From: a candidate division TA06 bacterium DG_78
GTDB taxonomy: Bacteria; Hydrothermota; Tepidihabitantia; SM23-42
Direction: 5' to 3'
Assembly (NCBI GenBank): GCA_001303225.1
Contig: LJNI01000055.1
Span: 1 to 14,489 of the forward strand
DNA length: 14,489 nt
The notes below the pieces were generated by a model. The model searched no databases, was not told the origin of the DNA, and worked only from the letters and a program-made list of their open reading frames with translations. How positions within the stretch are numbered: position 1 is the stretch's first letter; every line of letters starts with the position of its first letter. Positions 14,300-14,489 of the stretch are shown in pieces. Made by a program: the position numbers and the translations under genes.

Positions 14300-14325
14300 C
14301 CCCGCCCATTTGAGAATGGGCGGGG
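14300..14325 (-). terminator. Rho-independent-type hairpin between the upstream gene and accD
   Basis: Perfect 11-bp GC-rich stem CCCCGCCCATT / AATGGGCGGGG with a 4-nt loop. On the minus strand seven T lie six bases after the stem (14293-14287), consistent with ending transcription of the gene whose 3' end is at 14429. The T run falls within the accD promoter spacer. On the plus strand the nearest T run (14341-14348) is 15 nt away, too far for a normal terminator. Confidence 0.65.
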
Positions 14326-14428
14326 GCAAATATGGGTACGTTTTTTTTATTGTATTTCTAGCTTCTTAACCCTAACCCATTCACCAATCTTTTACGTATT
14401 TACCCAGCTCGTTTGTAAGGGACTGGGA

Positions 14429-14489
14429 TTATCTCAGCAGCACTGCCTTCCTCGTCTCTTGATATTCTGAAGTAGTGGCTTCAGGATTA
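14429..14489 (-). CDS. C-terminal tail of a probable type IX secretion (T9SS) cargo protein, cut by the window edge
   Basis: The minus-strand frame gives NPEATTSEYQETRKAVLLR and a stop at 14429-14431. A final strand with polar residues then a basic pair and a hydrophobic-Arg end (TRKAVLLR) resembles the last beta-strand of T9SS type A sorting domains (typically ...T.K..LLR or similar). Only 19 residues are visible, so the other frames cannot be excluded; the hairpin downstream supports a gene ending here. If right, the gene is a secreted or surface protein whose body lies to the right of the window. Confidence 0.4.
   Translation of the reverse strand, partial: NPEATTSEYQETRKAVLLR

Noticed and set aside
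14364..14377. TTAACCCTAACCC, resembling telomeric repeats
   Set aside because: Only two units and in a normal intergenic tail; chance match.
14402..14427. CCCAG...CTGGG inverted repeat after the edge gene
   Set aside because: Five- to six-base stem with a 15-nt loop and no T run; the 11-bp hairpin at 14300-14325 is the far better terminator.
1..14489. CRISPR arrays, insertion sequences, integrases, toxin-antitoxin or defence genes
   Set aside because: No regularly spaced repeats, no terminal inverted repeats with a transposase and no such protein families were seen on either strand.

Overview
The window looks like a chromosomal segment of an uncultured, diderm bacterium. Outer-membrane traits are an OmpA-family barrel protein and what reads as the last residues of a type IX secretion sorting signal at the right edge. 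Together with a bacterial geranylgeranylglyceryl-phosphate synthase homologue and a lineage-typical isoprenylcysteine-methyltransferase-like membrane protein, these fit the FCB group or a WOR-3/Stahlbacteria-like lineage. That placement is inference from gene content. Coding density is high. I see no IS elements, CRISPR arrays, phage genes or other signs of a mobile region.

Layout. (1) 1-677, plus: 3' part of a TPR protein cut by the window edge. (2) 694-4198, minus: 70-aa two-helix membrane protein, then a 269-aa exported helical protein, a cyclic-nucleotide-binding protein, tRNA-Glu(UUC), and an OmpA-family protein that is split by a one-base frameshift. (3) 4322-9632, plus: GGGP synthase-like TIM barrel, purD, a possible 37-aa linker ORF, purE, a Sua5/arginine-phosphatase-type fusion, and a double-domain ThyX-like protein. 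(4) 9680-10305, plus: tRNA-Leu(CAG) and an isoprenylcysteine-methyltransferase-like membrane protein that seems to lack a canonical start codon. (5) 10291-14264, minus: accD, a MalK/UgpC-type ABC ATPase and a class A penicillin-binding protein, with end-to-start overlaps typical of an operon. (6) 14300-14489, minus: a strong hairpin and the tail of a probable secreted protein.

The plus-strand cluster is largely nucleotide and translation metabolism: PurD and PurE in purine synthesis, ThyX-like in thymidylate synthesis, and the Sua5 domain in tRNA t6A formation. The accD operon pairs fatty-acid precursor supply with cell-wall synthesis. The minus-strand cluster at 694-4198 is envelope and signalling.

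Most notable: three genes have strong sigma-70-like promoters with a 16-nt spacer placed so that transcription would begin at or within a few bases of the start codon (leaderless mRNAs), and tRNA-Leu shows the same layout. The cyclic-nucleotide-binding gene ends inside tRNA-Glu and uses tRNA bases as its stop codon. The ThyX-like protein divides the family's conserved motifs between its two halves. The Sua5 fusion carries the Thr residue associated with arginine-phosphatase specificity. I did not find one clearly new multi-gene system; the novelty lies in these separate gene-level oddities.
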